Shown here: piece by piece, positions 15,766 to 24,296 of the stretch
How the letters are laid out: every line of letters starts with the position of its first letter
How positions within the stretch are numbered: position 1 is the stretch's first letter
Source: Nostoc sp. NOS(2021)
GTDB taxonomy: Bacteria; Cyanobacteriota; Cyanobacteriia; Cyanobacteriales; Nostocaceae
Direction: 5' to 3'
Assembly (NCBI RefSeq): GCF_017115025.1
Contig: NZ_JABXKM010000036.1
Span: forward strand, 1 to 36,574
DNA: 36,574 nt
Translations under genes and position numbers: made by a program
Notes under the pieces: model-generated
Databases searched by the model: none
Told to the model about the DNA's origin: nothing
The model's input: the letters and a program-made list of their open reading frames with translations, nothing else

Positions 15766-16365
15766 ATGAAAAAAGCAATGAATTGGCTGAAAAACATTCG
15801 TCCCTTGAAAGCTTTAACTGTTTTTTTAGCAGGAATCTTTCTATTTATGACCCAGGCTTGTGGCGCTCCAGGAATAGCAACACAGCCACCACAACCTGGC
15901 GCTCAAGCACCTAATATAGAACGATACGATTCCACAAAAGATTATCCTCTGAATCCTCCTGCTGGTGGGATAAATAACTTTAGTGATGTAGATCCGAGAG
16001 CAAAAGATGAAAAGGCAGCCAATGACAAAGCTGAGGCGCTAGTAAAAAATGCTCAAAAAAATATTGAGCAGAAGGGAATTGACAGCCGAGAGCAATATGG
16101 TCGGAATTTTCAGCAAGGGACACCCCTTGGTGAAAGAGTGAAGAACCTGGGTGAAGATATCGGCAGTTCAGCTGAAGAAGTTCGGAAAGGTCTTGTTAAG
16201 GGGACTCAGCGAGGAATTGAAAATATTAAGGGTAATACCCAGAATACTGCCGAAGACGTGACAAAAAATGTTCAGCGTGGGGCTGAGGATGTTGGTAAAA
16301 ATGTTCAGCGCACAGCTGAGGATGCAGGCAACGCAGCAAAGAGGACAGTCAAAGACGTTGATTGA
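15766..16365 (+). CDS. Exported LEA-like stress protein (DUF6658-like) with 11-residue repeats
   Basis: The ATG at 15766 is preferred over the one at 15712 because AAGGAG lies 13 bp upstream and the protein then begins with a clean signal sequence: MKKAMNWLKN, hydrophobic LKALTVFLAGIFLFMTQAC. A Cys follows, with an imperfect lipobox (TQAC), so lipoprotein status is uncertain. The mature part is Pro/Gly-rich, then amphipathic and highly charged. It closes with 11-residue repeats TAEDVTKNVQR, GAEDVGKNVQR, TAEDAGNAAKR (coded at 16246-16344), like group 3 LEA proteins. Related cyanobacterial proteins have been labelled low-temperature-induced, so a desiccation or cold role is plausible. A very strong terminator follows. 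Confidence 0.75.
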   Translation: MKKAMNWLKNIRPLKALTVFLAGIFLFMTQACGAPGIATQPPQPGAQAPNIERYDSTKDYPLNPPAGGINNFSDVDPRAKDEKAANDKAEALVKNAQKNIEQKGIDSREQYGRNFQQGTPLGERVKNLGEDIGSSAEEVRKGLVKGTQRGIENIKGNTQNTAEDVTKNVQRGAEDVGKNVQRTAEDAGNAAKRTVKDVD

Positions 16366-16427
16366 AATTAGTCATTCAATCTCCTGCAAAAATATGAAAA
16401 CGCGCACAGACATTTAGTCTGGGGCTA

Positions 16428-16471
16428 CCCAAACAAAGCCTGCCTACGTAGGCAGGCTTTGTTTGGGTTTT
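16428..16471 (+). terminator. 40-bp perfect palindrome terminator
   Basis: Bases 16428-16447 are exactly complementary to 16448-16467, with inner core GCCTGCCTACGTAGGCAGGC, followed by TTTT. It lies 62 bp after the LEA-like gene and fits an intrinsic terminator. Confidence 0.8.
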
Positions 16472-17173
16472 AGGTGGGCAGCACTTACACAGTGATGATT
16501 AGCCATTGCGTCGCTTCCTTTGTAATGACGTAAATATTTTTAGGCTAAGAAATAATATTTTTGGCAAGAAGATGGGAGAAATTGCAAAATTCGACGAAGT
16601 TCATCGCTCAAGTTAATATTTAGCTTAATACTTTCTTTGTGTAATGAGAAGGTGAATTCCTTAGAAATATTGAAATATCCACCGAGAAGTAGGACGCTCA
16701 GTTAATTTATTCAGTTGATTTTTAACTGTCACCTTTTGAGTTTTTAAAGTATTTCTTAATTGTCTTTGTCCTCAATTATAAACCAAGCTCTATACTACAA
16801 AATGAAGTACAAAAAAAGGGTCATGTAGCGATCGCACACATCCAAATTATTCTCAATATTAATACTAAGCAGTCTGATTGATATTGGTAATATTATTTGA
16901 AACATCAATGTATTGCATTTTGAAGTGCGGAATGTAGGCTAGAAAGAATAGTTGATATTTTGACAAAATATTTGCTATCTACTTGCAAAATTTTAGAGGA
17001 ATGAATTATCTCCGGTGATATTTGGAATTCAAAAAAATATCGAGTTACTTGAACAAGTCAAGCTCTTAAGCAAGCAATAATTATGAATGATATTTCAAAC
17101 AACATTCCCCAGCCAGATCCAGCAGTATTGCATCCAAACGAGAACCGCTATATTTACCTGAAAATAGCTGTAA
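16472..17173. other. About 700 bp without a clear gene
   Basis: The region is A/T-rich with one HIP1 octamer near 16829. The only open frame of note is 17083-17223 (46 codons, MNDISNNIPQPDPAVLHPNE), which has no ribosome site and runs into the 3' end of the opposite gene. It may be the start of a lost gene. No RNA gene was recognised. Confidence 0.5.
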
Positions 17174-18112
17174 TTAGGATACAGCAACATTCTTCAAGAT
17201 GGTCATCGGCCCTTGGTCTTTGAGAATCTCCATTTCTGCTGCGTTTCGCACTAGCAGGGCACCAGCGAATCCTAATGAATTCACAGAGATAGACTGAAAA
17301 ACCTCCTGCGATCGCGGTACGATTAACATCCATTCTCGTGTCGCTAGCAGATTGTAAGCACCAGATTGCTTTGCTTCTATTCCCACAGCATTTAGCAAAG
17401 TCCGATAAACTTCCAGTGTTGCTTGGCCCCCTGTCAATGGCGACTGCATCCAATTGGAATTTAGGGGTGCGAAAGCGTGTATAAAAGGAAGTTTTAGTGA
17501 AGTTGCGTTAGCAAAGCCCACCGTTAGCGTAGCGGACGCACCAGAAGCTATCGATTCTTGACATTGTCCTGATGTTAGCAAAGGTTCAATAGGTATCTGC
17601 GGCCCTGAAGGTGCAAGTGGTAGTGGCACTAGTTGCAAGTGCTTGTGTCGCTGACTAGCACCTGCGGTTTTGCCACTGTTGTAAAATGCTAAACCATCAA
17701 AATCAGCCAGACATGCCCACATAGCCGTAAAGTCTTCCAGGGTGAGTAAGCTTTCCTGTTCCTCGAAGCCACGGGTAATAATTAGCAGATGATAATCAAC
17801 AACATTGAATTTATTCAAAATACATACATGGGTATCGGAGATATCCGCCACAAATAAATCCTCTTCGTAGGGCAAGAAAGGATTAAACTCTTGACCAGAC
17901 GTAGCAGATTGTTTTTCCTGTTTCTCCTTGGCGGCTTTTTTGCGATTCAGATTAGACAAAATCCGCACTAAAAAGCGCACGTTATCCTGTTCGACAAATT
18001 CAAATTCCGTCTGTATCGACAGCAACGCCCCACATTGTAAAGCATGTTCCGTCTGTTCTTTGACACTTGTCCATAAAGTGCCAGACTTAAGTAAGATTTT
18101 ACCCTGTGCCAT
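17174..18112 (-). CDS. Ap4A phosphorylase / ATP adenylyltransferase-like protein
   Basis: The 312-residue protein resembles APA1/2-type Ap4A phosphorylases, which split diadenosine tetraphosphate with phosphate into ATP and ADP (a HIT-superfamily fold). Evidence is the catalytic HxHxQ motif RHKHLQLVPLP (His156, His158, Gln160), the upstream NKFNVVDYHLLIITRGFEEQ and FDGLAFYNSGKTAGAS, and the C-terminal GAYNLLATREWMLIVPRS. Residues ~189-205 (ASGASATLTVGFANATS) are coded by a Nostoc-type repeat and look inserted in frame just before LKLPFIHAFAPL. The insertion is downstream of the active-site motif, so the enzyme may still work. It is divergent from the HtrA gene. Confidence 0.82.
   Translation of the reverse strand: MAQGKILLKSGTLWTSVKEQTEHALQCGALLSIQTEFEFVEQDNVRFLVRILSNLNRKKAAKEKQEKQSATSGQEFNPFLPYEEDLFVADISDTHVCILNKFNVVDYHLLIITRGFEEQESLLTLEDFTAMWACLADFDGLAFYNSGKTAGASQRHKHLQLVPLPLAPSGPQIPIEPLLTSGQCQESIASGASATLTVGFANATSLKLPFIHAFAPLNSNWMQSPLTGGQATLEVYRTLLNAVGIEAKQSGAYNLLATREWMLIVPRSQEVFQSISVNSLGFAGALLVRNAAEMEILKDQGPMTILKNVAVS
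17498..17548. repeat. Short repeat inside the Ap4A phosphorylase gene
   Basis: The minus strand contains GCGTCCGCTACGCTAACGG followed by GGGCTTTGCTAACGC, a GCTAACG-rich motif like repeats found between Nostoc genes. A related GTTAGCGTAGCGG occurs at 9526-9538. Its length keeps the reading frame open. Confidence 0.55.
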
Positions 18113-18146
18113 TTTATTCCTTCAGGCATGGATGGAACACGCAATC

Positions 18147-18168
18147 GGGTAGCACAGATGTGCTACCC
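18147..18168. repeat. Perfect hairpin between divergent genes
   Basis: GGGTAGCACA (18147-18156) pairs with TGTGCTACCC (18159-18168). This GGGTAGCACA palindrome looks like a dispersed repeat. It lies in the shared promoter region of the Ap4A phosphorylase and HtrA genes. Confidence 0.5.
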
Positions 18169-18314
18169 TACGAATGACTATATTGCAATACAGTTCAGTT
18201 AAGATGCGATAAGTAAAATACCAAACCTTTCACAGTAACGCAATACCCCTGCAACAAAACTGTCACAAATAATATCTACATTAGTAATACATCTAAATAT
18301 CCTTCCAGAGAGCA

Positions 18315-19580
18315 ATGCAAAACCAATCTCGCGATGGAGAAAACCCATCAAATAGCATTTTATCCAACACTGCTGATGCCAAATACCATAATCGAGCACC
18401 CTGGAAAAAGGCTGCCGCCTCTCTATCGCTGGTGCTACTGGGATCGGGTATGACATTGGCAGGTGGCTATATGGCTGGACATTCTCAGCAGGTGTCCGAG
18501 AGTGCATCTAATTTGGCAGTAAGTCGAGTAAATGCTGCTCCTCCATTACCAGCCGCCACAGATCCTAACTTTGTTATACAAGTGGTGCAAAAGGTCGGGC
18601 CAGCTGTGGTGCGAATTGACTCTTCGCGAACCGTAAAAACCCAGTTACCAGATGAATTTAACGATCCAATTTTCCGCCGCTTCTTTGGCTCCCAACTACC
18701 AGATCAACAACAGAATCACGTAGAACGGGGTACTGGTTCAGGTTTTATCATCAGTGCTGATGGTCGTATTCTCACCAACGCCCACGTAGTCGATGGTGCT
18801 GATACGGTGACAGTTACACTCAAAGATGGGCGTAGCTTTAAAGGTAAGGTGTTAGGAAAAGACGATTTGACCGATGTTGCTGTTGTCAAGATTCAGGCAG
18901 ACAATCTACCGTTAGTAGCCTTGGGTAACTCAGATAAACTGCAACCCGGAGAATGGGCGATCGCGATCGGCAACCCTCTGGGACTAGATAATACAGTAAC
19001 TACCGGAATCATCAGTGCTACCGGACGCAGTAGCAATCAAATCGGCGCTCCCGATAAGCGAGTAGAGTATATTCAAACCGACGCAGCGATTAATCCCGGT
19101 AACTCCGGCGGCCCCCTGCTAAATTACCGTGGCGAGGTAATTGCCATGAATACAGCCATTATCCAAGGGGCACAAGGATTAGGCTTTGCTATTCCGATCA
19201 ACACAGCACAACGCATTTCCAGTCAACTAATAGCTACAGGCAAAGTAGAACATCCTTATCTGGGAATTCAGATGGTGGGGTTAACGCCTCAGCTAAAACA
19301 AAATATCAACTCAGATCCCAATAGCGGTTTGAGTGTGGATGAAGATAAAGGTGTATTAGTTGTGAAAGTTGTGCCAAATTCACCAGCTGCTAAAGCCGGG
19401 ATACGTGCTGGTGATGTGATCGAAAAGCTTGGCGGTCAAGCAGTCACAGATGCCAGCAGTGTCCAAAAGGCAGTAGAAAATAGCCAAGTCGGGGGCGATT
19501 TACGTATGGAATTACGTCGTCATGGGCAGAATCTTAACATAGCTGTGCAACCTGGAGCTTTCCCCACACAAGTGCAATAA
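18315..19580 (+). CDS. HtrA/Deg-family serine protease with one PDZ domain
   Basis: Deg proteases degrade or refold damaged proteins in the periplasm or at membranes. The 421-residue protein has an N-terminal membrane anchor or signal (residues ~33-54). The trypsin-like domain spans ~85-300 with the triad His157 (TNAHVV), Asp187 (DDLTDVAVVK) and Ser264 (NPGNSGGP). One PDZ domain follows at ~310-410 (YLGIQM, GVLVVKVVPNSPAAKAGIRAGD). Length and layout match cyanobacterial HhoA/HhoB/HtrA; which paralogue it is cannot be decided. It is monocistronic, with a downstream hairpin. Confidence 0.95.
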   Translation: MQNQSRDGENPSNSILSNTADAKYHNRAPWKKAAASLSLVLLGSGMTLAGGYMAGHSQQVSESASNLAVSRVNAAPPLPAATDPNFVIQVVQKVGPAVVRIDSSRTVKTQLPDEFNDPIFRRFFGSQLPDQQQNHVERGTGSGFIISADGRILTNAHVVDGADTVTVTLKDGRSFKGKVLGKDDLTDVAVVKIQADNLPLVALGNSDKLQPGEWAIAIGNPLGLDNTVTTGIISATGRSSNQIGAPDKRVEYIQTDAAINPGNSGGPLLNYRGEVIAMNTAIIQGAQGLGFAIPINTAQRISSQLIATGKVEHPYLGIQMVGLTPQLKQNINSDPNSGLSVDEDKGVLVVKVVPNSPAAKAGIRAGDVIEKLGGQAVTDASSVQKAVENSQVGGDLRMELRRHGQNLNIAVQPGAFPTQVQ

Positions 19581-20257
19581 AAGTCCATAGGGTTCATTTA
19601 GTGATATTTTGTCCCGGAAGATCCTCCCAACCCTCCTTAAAAAGGCTTGCTCTAATTCCCTCCTTAAAAAGGAGGGAATTAAGCCTTAACCCAAGCGTAT
19701 TGCAATAAAAGTTTTGCATTGAATTGAGTAAAAGTCAGTAGACCGAAAAGTTTTCCAGAAGGCTTACCAAACTTTCATTTGAGCGAGTTTACACCATTCG
19801 CTGGAATCCCTTTAAAATCTGCTTTTTAAGTAACGGGCGTTATGGATGGACTTTGTGCGATCGCCTCCTCAGATCCTCAGTTCAATCCAATCTCGTTCCG
19901 CCGAGCAAGCTGCCTCAGCACTCTCCGTAAATCGAATGTTCTCCAAAGACCGAACCATCGGAAATCACCCGAAAATGCCAGCGTTTTACTGTAGTGTAAA
20001 AGACGACTAGAAAACGAGAGTGAATGCTGACAAAGCGAGTACATAGTATTGATGGCGTTGGCGTTACAGGAATGCGATCGCACACTATGCCCGGAAATTG
20101 CGTAGACGCAGCCCAACCCAGGCATCGCACCCCAAGCGTAGACCTCACGGCAACTTCATGCTGAACTATACGACTTCCCCCTCACCAAGCATCCTGCGCC
20201 ATCACAAAAAAGAATTCTGACAAATCAGCCTTAAGTACTTGGCTAAAAAGATTCAAT
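19581..20257. other. Intergenic stretch of about 680 bp with repeats only
   Basis: It contains a perfect hairpin AATTCCCTCCTT/AAGGAGGGAATT (19654-19680), probably the HtrA terminator or a dispersed repeat. A 24-bp sequence at 19679-19702 recurs at 24413-24436. HIP1-like sites and GCGTAGACGCAGCCC-type repeat text lie near 20100. Open frames at 19877-20148 on the minus strand have no ribosome site and no family likeness. Confidence 0.6.
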
Positions 20258-20294
20258 TTGATATTGTTAATTAACATATCAAACTGATATATCA
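20258..20294. promoter_or_regulatory. Probable PadR operator overlapping its own start region
   Basis: Two A/T-rich palindromes abut the padR-type start codon. One (20259-20282) has core TGTTAATTAACA with outer TGATAT and TATCA. The second is the perfect TGATATATCA (20285-20294), ending two bases before the ATG at 20297. PadR repressors typically bind such ATAT-type dyads and often repress themselves; binding here is inferred. No Shine-Dalgarno is present. Confidence 0.55.
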
Positions 20295-20296
20295 AA

Positions 20297-20842
20297 ATGC
20301 TGAAGTTGGCAGTATTAGGTCTCTTGCAGCGAGAGCCATTAAATGGTTATCGGCTCAAACAGCAACTAGAGATGTTTATGAGTTGCAGTATTTGTGTCAA
20401 CTATGGTGCGATTTATCCTCTTCTGAAGCGTATGGAAGAACAAGGGGAAGTGATGCTATGTGCAGAACAGGTACAAGAAGCTGGGCAGTGTGGAAAGGTA
20501 TATGAGATTACACCTGTCGGCAAAAACACTTGGTATCAAGAAATGCTGGTATATCCTCATGAAAGCTGGGTGAATGCGCGATCGCGATTCTTAATCAAAT
20601 TTTTTTTCTTTGGTCATTTATTACCCGAAGAACGAATGCAGTTAATTGAACATCGATTGATGTTATGTCGGTTACGCCTTGCAGAGAAAAAAGCACTTGA
20701 AATTACTGATGATTTATATCAAGCGAAATTACAAAAGCGGGTAATTGAAGTGATCAAATCGGAGATTGAGTGGCTAGTTGAGCAACTCCAAACAGAACAA
20801 CTTCAATTAGTTCAAACGCCAACTTCAGTACAACAGCTTTAA
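20297..20842 (+). CDS. PadR-family transcriptional regulator
   Basis: The 181-residue protein starts with the PadR winged helix: LAVLGLLQREPLNGYRLKQQLE (helices 1-2), NYGAIYPLLKRMEEQGEV (recognition helix) and KVYEITPVGKNTWYQEML (wing). The C-terminal helices (~95-170, LAEKKALEITDDLYQAKLQKRVIEVIKSEIEWL) fit the dimerisation/effector domain. PadR proteins are mostly repressors of nearby transport or detoxification genes, released by small aromatic or drug-like ligands. It is 32 bp upstream of the RND permease on the same strand, so control of that pump is likely. Confidence 0.9.
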   Translation: MLKLAVLGLLQREPLNGYRLKQQLEMFMSCSICVNYGAIYPLLKRMEEQGEVMLCAEQVQEAGQCGKVYEITPVGKNTWYQEMLVYPHESWVNARSRFLIKFFFFGHLLPEERMQLIEHRLMLCRLRLAEKKALEITDDLYQAKLQKRVIEVIKSEIEWLVEQLQTEQLQLVQTPTSVQQL

Positions 20843-20874
20843 CCCAAAAAACTTTTGAAGTATCCTAACTAACT

Positions 20875-23800
20875 ATGTGGATCGTCAAAATTGCTTTACG
20901 TCTTCCGTATACATTCGCGATCGCAGCTTTGATGATTGTGATCCTGGGTGTAGTCACGATATTTGGTACACCAGTTGATATTTTTCCCGCAATTAACATT
21001 CCTGTTGTCAGCGTAGTTTGGACTTACACTGGAACCACATCTGAGGAAATGGCCCAGCGAATCGTGACAATTAGCGAACGCGCCATGACCACAACTGTTG
21101 GTGACATCGAACACATTGAGTCTCAATCTTTAAGTGGTGTTAGTGTCGTCAAGGTTTTTTTCCAACCCAACGCGAATATAGCCTCAGCCGTCGCTCAAAT
21201 TACCTCTGTCAGCCAAACAATTCTGCGCCCTTTGCCACCCGGTATTACACCGCCATTCATCATTCAATACAACGCTTCTTCGGTGCCGATTATCCAGATG
21301 AGTGTTAGTAGCAAAACCTTGCCGGAAGAAGCACTCTTCGACTATGCTACCAACTTCGTCCGCACCCAATTAGCAACAGTGCAAGGGGCGAGTGTACCTC
21401 TGCCTTATGGTGGGAAACCTCGGCAAATTATGGTTGATATCGATCCTCAAGCGATGTTGGCTAATGGCATTTCTGCCCAAGACGTGACTAATGCTGTCAG
21501 TGCCCAAAATCTGGTCTTGCCCGCAGGCGATATGAAGATCGGCGATCGCGACTTCGCCGTACAAATCAACAATAGTCCAGATGTGGTGTCAGCCCTCAAC
21601 AACTTGCCGATTAAGCAAGTTAATGGTAATGTGACCTACATTCGTGATGTCGCCCAGGTAAGAGATGGCTTTGGTGTGCAATCAAACATTGTACGTCAGA
21701 ATGGGAGACGATCAAGCTTACTTAGTATCCTGAAGAGTGGCAATGCCTCAACTATTGATGTGATTGAGCGGGTAAAAAAAGCTTTGCCCCGCATCCAATC
21801 CACCTTGCCCCCCGAACTTAATTTAGCGTTTTTGTTCGATCAATCTGTATTTGTGAAAGCTTCTATTCAAGGCGTTCTCAAAGAAGGATTGATTGCAGCC
21901 TGTCTCACTGCACTGATGATTTTGATTTTCCTGGGAAGTTGGCGCAGCACAGTAATTGTAGCCGTATCGATTCCCCTCTCAATGCTGGTTTCGATCATTG
22001 TGATGAGTCGTTTGGGACAAACTTTCAACATCATGACCTTAGGTGGTTTGTCCTTAGCTGTTGGTATTCTTGTAGATGATGCCACAGTAGAAATTGAAAA
22101 TATCCACCGAAATCTCGGACAAGGAAAACCAATCAAGCGAGCAATCTTAGATGGAGCGCAGCAAATCGCCACTCCAGCACTTGTAGCAACATTATGTATT
22201 TGTATTGTCTTTGTGCCGGTCGTGTTTCTAAGTGGAGTGGCAAAGTACCTGTTTGTGCCGCTAGCGATGGCGGTAGTATTTGGTATGCTTGCTTCCTATG
22301 TGCTATCTCGGACTGTAGTACCGACAATGGCAAGCTATCTTCTACCACATGAAATGGACTTGCATAGAGAAAGTGAGGATCATAATGGTCATGGCAACAA
22401 CCATCATCTAGATTCGCCAGTTCAAAACAATAATGGTAACAACAACCATCATCTAGATTCGCCAGTTCAAAACAATAATGGTAGCGACAACCACCAAATA
22501 GAAGAGGCCACAACGAAAACTGCCAAACCTGTTAAGAAAGATTGGATATGGCAGCTACACGAAAAGTTTAACCGACAATTTGAGAAATTTCGCAGTTGGT
22601 ACTACAATGTCCTGAACTCAGCATTAAATCACCGCCGCATAGTCTTTGTGCTGTTTGGTGCTTTTATAGTCAGTGCAGGAGTTTTGTTGCCGTTCGTCGG
22701 TCAAGACTTTTTCCCGGAAGTCGATGGTGGTCAGTTTAGCCTCCATGTTCGAGCCTTACCTGGTACTCGTTTGGAAGAGACAGAAAAAATTGTTAGCCAA
22801 GTCGAAGGCGTTATCCGCCAGACTGTACCGAAAGAAAATCTCTCTCTGATTCTGGATAACATCGGCTTACCCACCAGTGGCATTAACCTTACCTATGGCT
22901 ATAACGGTGCCACGATTGGGCAGGCTGATGCTGATATTCTTGTTTCCCTAAAAGAATCTGGTGCAACTTTTTCTTACGTCAAGCAACTCCGTCAGAAATT
23001 GAAAGCGACATTTCCCAATTACACCTTCTTTTTTGAGCCAGCTGATATTGTGACTCAAATTCTCAATTTCGGTTTACCTGCTGCTGTTGACGTGCAAATA
23101 TCTGGCCCTCTGAAAAACTCAAAGGGCAACTTTGAAATTGCCCAACAAATCGCCGCCCGGATGACGCGCATTCCTGGCGCTGTAGATGTACATCTCCAGC
23201 AAGTTGTCGATGCTCCAAAATTACGTCTTGATGTCGATCGCACCGAGGCTCAACAATTGGGTATGACCCAGCGTGATGTTGCCAATAGCGTCCTGACTTC
23301 CTTAAGTTCAAGCGGTCAAGCCGCAATCAACCAATGGCTTGATCCCAAAAAAGGCGTGAGTTACACCCTGGCTGTACAAGTTCCCCAGTATAAAATTGAC
23401 TCTATTGACAGCCTGAAAAATACGCCAGTTGGCAACGGTCAAAATGCACCCCAACTTTTAGGTAATTTGGCTAGTGTCAGACGTGACACAGTGATGCAAG
23501 TTGTCAATCACTACAACATTCAGCCAGTTTTCGATATCTACGCTAACTCCTCTGGTCGTGACCTTGGGGGAGTTGCCCGCGATGTAAATCGAATCATCGC
23601 TGATTATCAGAAAAAATTGCCTAAGGGAAGTCAGATTAATGTCCGAGGGCAAGTGCAAACGATGAACTCTTCCTTTCTGGGACTTGGTTTAGGACTTGTG
23701 TTTGCAATTGTGCTGGTTTACTGCTTAATGGTGGTGAACTTCCAATCTTGGCTCGATCCCCTGATTATTATGATGGCACTGCCAAGCGCCTTAGCCGGTA

Positions 23801-24252
23801 TCATTTGGATGTTATTTGTTACCCGCACCACCCTGAGCGTTCCTTCGTTAATGGGTGCAATTATGAGTATAGGTGTGGCGACATCAAACAGTATTCTAAT
23901 GATCACTTTTGCAAATGAGCAGCGTCAGGAAGGGGAGAATGCCTATAAAGCATCCCTAGCGGCGGGCTATACAAGATTGCGTCCTGTGTTGATGACTGCC
24001 TTAGCCATGCTCATCGGGATGGTGCCAATGTCTCTCGGTCTTGGTGAAGGTGGTGAACAGAATGCACCCTTGGGTCGGGCTGTAATTGGTGGCTTGTCAG
24101 CTGCAACAGTCGCTACTCTGATCTTTGTACCTGTCGTATACAGCATTATGCGGCGTCAACAACCTCGTCCTGTTGATCAGGATGATGACGATTTAAATTT
24201 CTCAGATCCAAAGACAGCATACTCGTTATCATCACCTCAAGGCAAGTCGTAA
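20875..24252 (+). CDS. RND efflux permease (HAE1/AcrB-type)
   Basis: The 1125-residue inner-membrane transporter exports solutes using the proton gradient, with a membrane fusion protein and an outer-membrane channel. It shows the N-terminal helix (LRLPYTFAIAALMIVILGVVTIFG), GTPVDIFPAINIPVVSV, and TM4 with GILVDDATVEIEN including Asp401-Asp402 of the proton relay. The second half repeats the pattern (RIVFVLFGAFIVSAGVLLPFVGQDFFPEVDGG). TM10 reads SIGVATSNSILMITFANE, without the Lys found in AcrB. Between TM6 and TM7 (residues ~500-550) there is a His/Asn-rich insertion containing a 15-residue duplication. The membrane fusion protein gene follows 273 bp later. Confidence 0.95.
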   Translation: MWIVKIALRLPYTFAIAALMIVILGVVTIFGTPVDIFPAINIPVVSVVWTYTGTTSEEMAQRIVTISERAMTTTVGDIEHIESQSLSGVSVVKVFFQPNANIASAVAQITSVSQTILRPLPPGITPPFIIQYNASSVPIIQMSVSSKTLPEEALFDYATNFVRTQLATVQGASVPLPYGGKPRQIMVDIDPQAMLANGISAQDVTNAVSAQNLVLPAGDMKIGDRDFAVQINNSPDVVSALNNLPIKQVNGNVTYIRDVAQVRDGFGVQSNIVRQNGRRSSLLSILKSGNASTIDVIERVKKALPRIQSTLPPELNLAFLFDQSVFVKASIQGVLKEGLIAACLTALMILIFLGSWRSTVIVAVSIPLSMLVSIIVMSRLGQTFNIMTLGGLSLAVGILVDDATVEIENIHRNLGQGKPIKRAILDGAQQIATPALVATLCICIVFVPVVFLSGVAKYLFVPLAMAVVFGMLASYVLSRTVVPTMASYLLPHEMDLHRESEDHNGHGNNHHLDSPVQNNNGNNNHHLDSPVQNNNGSDNHQIEEATTKTAKPVKKDWIWQLHEKFNRQFEKFRSWYYNVLNSALNHRRIVFVLFGAFIVSAGVLLPFVGQDFFPEVDGGQFSLHVRALPGTRLEETEKIVSQVEGVIRQTVPKENLSLILDNIGLPTSGINLTYGYNGATIGQADADILVSLKESGATFSYVKQLRQKLKATFPNYTFFFEPADIVTQILNFGLPAAVDVQISGPLKNSKGNFEIAQQIAARMTRIPGAVDVHLQQVVDAPKLRLDVDRTEAQQLGMTQRDVANSVLTSLSSSGQAAINQWLDPKKGVSYTLAVQVPQYKIDSIDSLKNTPVGNGQNAPQLLGNLASVRRDTVMQVVNHYNIQPVFDIYANSSGRDLGGVARDVNRIIADYQKKLPKGSQINVRGQVQTMNSSFLGLGLGLVFAIVLVYCLMVVNFQSWLDPLIIMMALPSALAGIIWMLFVTRTTLSVPSLMGAIMSIGVATSNSILMITFANEQRQEGENAYKASLAAGYTRLRPVLMTALAMLIGMVPMSLGLGEGGEQNAPLGRAVIGGLSAATVATLIFVPVVYSIMRRQQPRPVDQDDDDLNFSDPKTAYSLSSPQGKS
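22401..22490 (+). repeat. 45-bp tandem duplication inside the RND permease gene
   Basis: The unit beginning CCATCATCTAGATTCGCCAG at 22401 repeats at 22446 with a 45-bp period and about two changes at the end of the second copy. It encodes HHLDSPVQNNNGNNN followed by HHLDSPVQNNNGSDN. The frame is kept. Confidence 0.9.
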
Positions 24253-24260
24253 ACTACCCA

Positions 24261-24296
24261 CCACCAATTGCTAAAAGCAATATGGTGGGGGCTTTT
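24261..24296 (+). terminator. Hairpin terminator after the RND permease
   Basis: CCACCAATTGC (24261-24271) pairs with GCAATATGGTGG (24277-24288), one bulged A, followed by GGGGCTTTT. It suggests that the fusion-protein gene may have its own promoter. The rest of 24253-24525 holds a C/T-rich dispersed repeat (24324-24390) and the 24-bp repeat at 24413-24436. Confidence 0.6.

Noticed and set aside
19877-20148. Two minus-strand frames (82 and 77 codons) upstream of the PadR gene
   Set aside because: Low-complexity, Cys/Ser/Arg-rich translation, no ribosome site, and repeat-derived DNA near 20100.
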